From: Njordibacter sp937773555
Lineage (GTDB): Bacteria > Pseudomonadota > Gammaproteobacteria > Pseudomonadales > Balneatricaceae
Assembly (NCBI RefSeq): GCF_047730085.1
Contig: NZ_CP159830.1
Location: 558,001-622,000, forward strand
DNA length: 64,000 bases
Direction: 5' to 3'
Under the pieces are notes generated by a model. The model ran no database searches. It was not told where the DNA came from and worked only from the letters and a program-made list of their open reading frames with translations. Shown here piece by piece: positions 60,324 to 64,000 of this stretch (position 1 is its first letter; every line of letters begins with the position of its first letter). Position numbers and translations under genes: made by a program.

Positions 60324-62049
60324 TTTGTGCGTCCAAGATTGCTTGTTTAATAAGGGCGTTATCTGGGTCTAGGCTCAAGGCAAGATTCCATGTTTCAAAA
60401 GCACTTTCTGTGTCCCCAAGAGCCCATTTTACTGCGCCTAGGTGTGCAGCTATTTCGGCTGCTGGCATTATATCATAGGCCTTGGTTAGCAAGATTAGAG
60501 ATTGCCGCAGGTGTCCTAAGCGGTAGCTAACCCAGCCAAGGCTATCAATAATGGCGGCATTTTCTGGGTCTAATGCGAGGGCCTTGCGAATTAATAATTC
60601 AGCGCGTTGTAAATTTATGCCCTGTTCGGCATAAGAATAGCCTAGGGCGTTGAGTGCATTAATGTGATTGGGTTCTATATCAATAATGCGCTGCAACATT
60701 GCCTCGGTGGTATTAAATTGGTGAAGGGATTGCGCTAACAGGGCGTAGCCGTAGAGCAGGGGAATATTATTAGGGTGTTGTATTAAAGCTTCCTGATATG
60801 ACGATATAGCATATTCAATTTCGCCGATGTCTTGTAAATATTGAACCTCTAGGGAGAAAATCTCTGCGGTTAAATCCTCATTTTGATGGCGCAACTGATG
60901 AAAATAGGCCTTTCTTTGATCCTTATCAGGTTTTTCTAGGTCCAGCAGTAACGCGAAAGCGTTTAACCGGTCTTCACCTTTTCTAACTTGCTGTAAATAA
61001 CCTAATGCTTGTTCTGGTAAATCCTGATGCAAGGCGCTGAGGCCCATATAGTAATAAGCACTATGGCTGTCTGGATTTAGTTTGACGACCTTTTTTAGGT
61101 GTCTATATGCTTGTGAATATTGATGATCCTCATAGGCTAAAAGGCCAGCAGAATACCTGTAGCGAAGGTTTTCAGGATTGCGGCGAGTTAGCTCATTAAA
61201 ATAGTCGTATGCGAGCGCATACTCCGCCAATAGTGTCAGCACTTGAGCGTGCAGGGTGACCAGGTGCCGGGGTGCCTCTTGCAATGGTTGGGTATATTGG
61301 GACAAGTAGGTGTCTGCAGCCTGAGTTTGTTGATTTGCGAGTAATAGTTCTCCATACGCAACTTGAGCTTGTAGAAAGTGTGCATCCTGCGCCAGCGCTT
61401 TGGTTATATAAACAATGGCTTTATCGGTCTGGCCGGCATTTCTCTCTAGCAAGGCGATGGCGTACAGCAGTTGTTTTTGGTTTGGGTAGGTGTCTAGCCA
61501 TGACTCAAACGTTCCTCTTAACTTTTTTTGGAGAGCTGGCGCTTTATTAACACTTAAGCTGGCAACATAAGGCAGGCCAGCACCACCGCCACGCTTAAGT
61601 TCTTCTTCTAAGGCGAATGTCGCTTGATCAAATTGGTGGGTAAGGCTTGCTGCCTGAGCCATATACTGCCAAGGTAATGGGTCTTCGGGGGCCAGTTGGC
61701 TCCAAAGAAGGCTTGATTTTTCCAGTAATTCTGGGCTTTGGGAAAATTGAGCTGAGTAGGTGGCGCGCTTTGCTGTGCCGATATCTTGAGTAGATTTGGC
61801 TGCGGCAAGAAGCCGCAGGGTCGCTTCTTTGTTGTCACCTCGTTGTAGTGAAAATTCGCCGATTAAGAGGTGAGATAAATTTGTACTGGTTAGGTTTTCA
61901 ATACGATCAGGTTGGGGTTGGTCACTTTTTTTTCCATCAGTGCTGCAGCTCAAAATTAAGGTGCAAGCAATGACTACACTAAGATAACGAAGGCGAAACC
62001 AGTGGTTATTGAGGCCGGTATGAAGCGATAATTTTGGTGACAAGGTCAA
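60304..62049 (-). CDS. TPR-repeat lipoprotein
   Basis: The 581-residue protein has a lipoprotein-type signal (VVIACTLILSCSTDG) and at least ten TPR-like repeats, for example AYRHLKKVVKLNPDSHSAYY and AELLIRKALALDPENAAI. A TTG at 62049 is the only upstream initiator for the signal region and has no clear ribosome site. TPR proteins here are a conserved partner of lolB in gammaproteobacteria and presumably form an envelope scaffold. Confidence 0.88.
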   Translation of the reverse strand: MTLSPKLSLHTGLNNHWFRLRYLSVVIACTLILSCSTDGKKSDQPQPDRIENLTSTNLSHLLIGEFSLQRGDNKEATLRLLAAAKSTQDIGTAKRATYSAQFSQSPELLEKSSLLWSQLAPEDPLPWQYMAQAASLTHQFDQATFALEEELKRGGGAGLPYVASLSVNKAPALQKKLRGTFESWLDTYPNQKQLLYAIALLERNAGQTDKAIVYITKALAQDAHFLQAQVAYGELLLANQQTQAADTYLSQYTQPLQEAPRHLVTLHAQVLTLLAEYALAYDYFNELTRRNPENLRYRYSAGLLAYEDHQYSQAYRHLKKVVKLNPDSHSAYYYMGLSALHQDLPEQALGYLQQVRKGEDRLNAFALLLDLEKPDKDQRKAYFHQLRHQNEDLTAEIFSLEVQYLQDIGEIEYAISSYQEALIQHPNNIPLLYGYALLAQSLHQFNTTEAMLQRIIDIEPNHINALNALGYSYAEQGINLQRAELLIRKALALDPENAAIIDSLGWVSYRLGHLRQSLILLTKAYDIMPAAEIAAHLGAVKWALGDTESAFETWNLALSLDPDNALIKQAILDAQNEFQSD

Positions 62050-62213
62050 GGGTCTTTAATAATGCGATAATTATGAAGTGTAACAAATAGAGGCCTTTGC
62101 ACAATACCAACGCCACGTTAAAATAGTTAAAATTTATGGCTTAACGGTGACTTATCGACAAATAGCTGTCGAGTTAGCATCACAGTTGGCTATGGGGGCG
62201 GTTAAGTTTCGGG

Positions 62214-62219
62214 TATAAT
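62214..62219 (+). promoter_or_regulatory. Likely -10 element of the hemA promoter
   Basis: A perfect TATAAT 51 bases before the hemA start; no good -35 is seen at 17 bases, so its strength is uncertain. Confidence 0.4.
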
Positions 62220-62269
62220 GATCACTTTAATAGCGCTTCTTAATTGTTTGGTACCTGCAGACCACCTCC

Positions 62270-63547
62270 ATGACCTTGTTTGTATTTGGCATTAATCACA
62301 CCACAGCCCCTATCGACGTGCGCGAAAAGCTAGCCTTTGCGCCAGAAATAACGGCGTCTGCTCTCCAGCAGTTAGTAAGCCAAACTGCAATTTCAGAAGC
62401 GGCCATTTTATCTACATGTAACCGCACTGAAGTTTATGGCAGATTGCCCGCAGACCCTAAACAATCAGAAGAGTGTAATTTAGTAGTAGCCCAATGGCTG
62501 GCTAATTTTCACCAAGTGGCGCTAGATCAAGTGCAACATCATAGTTATTTTCAGCAGGCTGACCAAGCTGTGAAACACATGATGCGAGTGGCCAGTGGAT
62601 TAGATTCTATGGTGCTGGGTGAGCCGCAAATATTGGGCCAGTTGAAATCTAGCTTCTCTGTTGCCCGGCAGGAAAAAACTGCCACAAGCCATTTGATACG
62701 CATGTTTCAAAGCGCCTTTAATATGGCCAAGTATGTCCGGACCCATACAGCTATTGGTGAAAACCCAGTATCTGTCGCCTTCGCTGCTGTGACAATGGCA
62801 AAACAAATTTTTGCTCGTCTGGAAGATCAGTCAGCTTTGCTCATTGGAGCAGGTGAGACCATTGAGCTAGTCGCTCGGCATTTACATGATGCCGGTGTCA
62901 AAAAAATTATTGTCGCCAATCGGACCTTGGCACGCGCTGAAGATTTGGCACTTGAATTTAACGCTCAAGCCATTTTGCTGTCTGATATTCCAGATCACCT
63001 AGCGGCTGCTGATATTGTTATTTCCTCCACTGCAAGTCAATTACCCATACTAGGTAAAGGTGCAGTTGAGCGGGCCCTCAGGCAGCGTAAACACAAACTG
63101 ATGTTTATGGTAGATATTGCAGTGCCTCGCGATATTGAAGCCGAAGTTGATGAGCTAGATGACGTCTATTTATTTACTGTTGATGATTTAAAAGATGTCA
63201 TAGATGAAGGCATGCGTTCTCGACAAGAAGCAGCAAAAACTGCCGAAGTGATGATTGAAGAAGGCCTTGTCACCTACTTGGAATCTGAACGTTCCTTAGA
63301 TGCTGTTGGCAGTATCCGAGGTTACCGGCAAAGTATGGAAGCGTTGCGAGATGACGAACTAGACCGTGCTATGGCTAAGCTAGCCAAGGGTGAGGACGCT
63401 CAGGTTGTAATGCAGCGACTTGCCCGAGATCTTACCAATAAAATGATGCATGCGCCCACGGTGCAATTAAAGAAAGCCAGTGCGTTAGGCGATGACCAAA
63501 GCCTAGCGTTATTGCAAACCATGTTTGATTTGAACAAAACCTTATGA
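62270..63547 (+). CDS. hemA: Glutamyl-tRNA reductase
   Basis: The 425-residue enzyme has the catalytic cysteine in STCNRTEVYG, SAFNMAKYVRTHTAIGE and the NADPH site GAGETIELVARHL. It makes glutamate-1-semialdehyde, the first step of C5 tetrapyrrole synthesis. It overlaps prfA by four bases, the conserved hemA-prfA order. Confidence 0.97.
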   Translation: MTLFVFGINHTTAPIDVREKLAFAPEITASALQQLVSQTAISEAAILSTCNRTEVYGRLPADPKQSEECNLVVAQWLANFHQVALDQVQHHSYFQQADQAVKHMMRVASGLDSMVLGEPQILGQLKSSFSVARQEKTATSHLIRMFQSAFNMAKYVRTHTAIGENPVSVAFAAVTMAKQIFARLEDQSALLIGAGETIELVARHLHDAGVKKIIVANRTLARAEDLALEFNAQAILLSDIPDHLAAADIVISSTASQLPILGKGAVERALRQRKHKLMFMVDIAVPRDIEAEVDELDDVYLFTVDDLKDVIDEGMRSRQEAAKTAEVMIEEGLVTYLESERSLDAVGSIRGYRQSMEALRDDELDRAMAKLAKGEDAQVVMQRLARDLTNKMMHAPTVQLKKASALGDDQSLALLQTMFDLNKTL

Positions 63548-64000
63548 AAGCCTCAATACTTAGTAAATTAGAACGCTTACAGGATCGCTACGAAGAGCTA
63601 GAAGCCCTATTGGGCGTCGCTGAAGTGATCATGGATCAAGATAAATTTCGGGCTTATTCAAAAGAATATGCAGAGCTTGAAGATGTCGTAAAAAATTATG
63701 GACAATACGTTCAGCTGCAAGCTGACATGGAGGAAGCTCAGTTAATGCTGGCTGAAGATGACGCTGAAATGAAAGCCATGGCGGAAGAAGAAATTCTTGA
63801 TGGCAAGAAACGTCAAGCAGAATTAGAATTAGACTTGCAAAAGCTTCTACTGCCAAAAGATCCAAACGATGGCCACAATACTTTTGTAGAAATTCGTGCC
63901 GGTACTGGCGGTGATGAAGCTGCTATTTTTGCTGGAGACCTCTATCGTATGTACACGCGCTATGCCGAAAACATGGGTTGGAAGGTAGAGATTGTCAGTC
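63544..64000 (+). CDS. prfA: Peptide chain release factor 1 (partial, runs off the right edge)
   Basis: The frame starts ATG overlapping hemA's TGA and encodes MKASILSKLERLQDRYEELE, the RF1 N-terminus, through EIRAGTGGDEAAIFAGDLYR to the window end. The anticodon-tripeptide and GGQ regions lie outside the window. RF1 recognises UAA and UAG stop codons. Confidence 0.95.
   Translation, partial: MKASILSKLERLQDRYEELEALLGVAEVIMDQDKFRAYSKEYAELEDVVKNYGQYVQLQADMEEAQLMLAEDDAEMKAMAEEEILDGKKRQAELELDLQKLLLPKDPNDGHNTFVEIRAGTGGDEAAIFAGDLYRMYTRYAENMGWKVEIVS

Overview
The window looks like chromosomal DNA of a marine gammaproteobacterium of the Cellvibrionales/Oceanospirillales type; this is an inference from gene content. 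The evidence is the conserved blocks miaB-ybeZ-ybeY-corC-lnt and hemA/prfA opposite lolB-prs-rplY-pth-ychF, a DMSP-lyase-like cupin, and moderate G+C.

Layout. (1) 1-7634: a catabolic cluster. A cupin of the DMSP-lyase family (cut by the left edge) and a GntR regulator are divergent from a tripartite tricarboxylate transporter (fused TctAB, then TctC), a CoA-acylating aldehyde dehydrogenase and an acyl-CoA ligase. A palindrome sits in the shared promoter and hairpins bracket tctC. (2) 7847-14283: an unknown gene, then housekeeping genes lnt, corC, ybeY, ybeZ, miaB and a HIT protein. (3) 14377-31019: a decayed chromosomal integron. An integrase pseudogene with a LexA-like box is followed by an array with eight attC-like sites and at least two degenerate ones. 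Cassettes encode a small conserved protein, LysE exporters (one truncated, one intact), an LprI-like protein, a leucine-rich-repeat protein, a hydrolase/TetR pair, a VOC pseudogene and an RDD protein. Interleaved with the array is a zinc-starvation (Zur) gene set: folE2, a dihydroorotase paralogue, DUF1636, zur, a broken aztA, a metal/metallophore-type ABC transporter and rpmE2-rpmJ2. Three Zur-box palindromes lie at their promoters. (4) 31114-41513: pepQ, the dppABCDF dipeptide transporter and small genes. (5) 41510-53482: a light-response locus. An 11-gene operon ending in photolyase is divergent from a LitR-like MerR regulator across a 16-bp perfect palindrome. (6) 53626-64000: small conserved genes, an M14 carboxypeptidase, tRNAs, ychF, pth, rplY, prs, lolB, a TPR lipoprotein, hemA and the start of prfA. 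ispE is missing from its usual place between lolB and prs.

The most interesting regions are the Zur island inside the integron with a dead integrase, the cupin/Ttt/ALDH/CoA-ligase cluster as a candidate organosulfur pathway, and the light-regulated operon with a fully symmetric divergent promoter.
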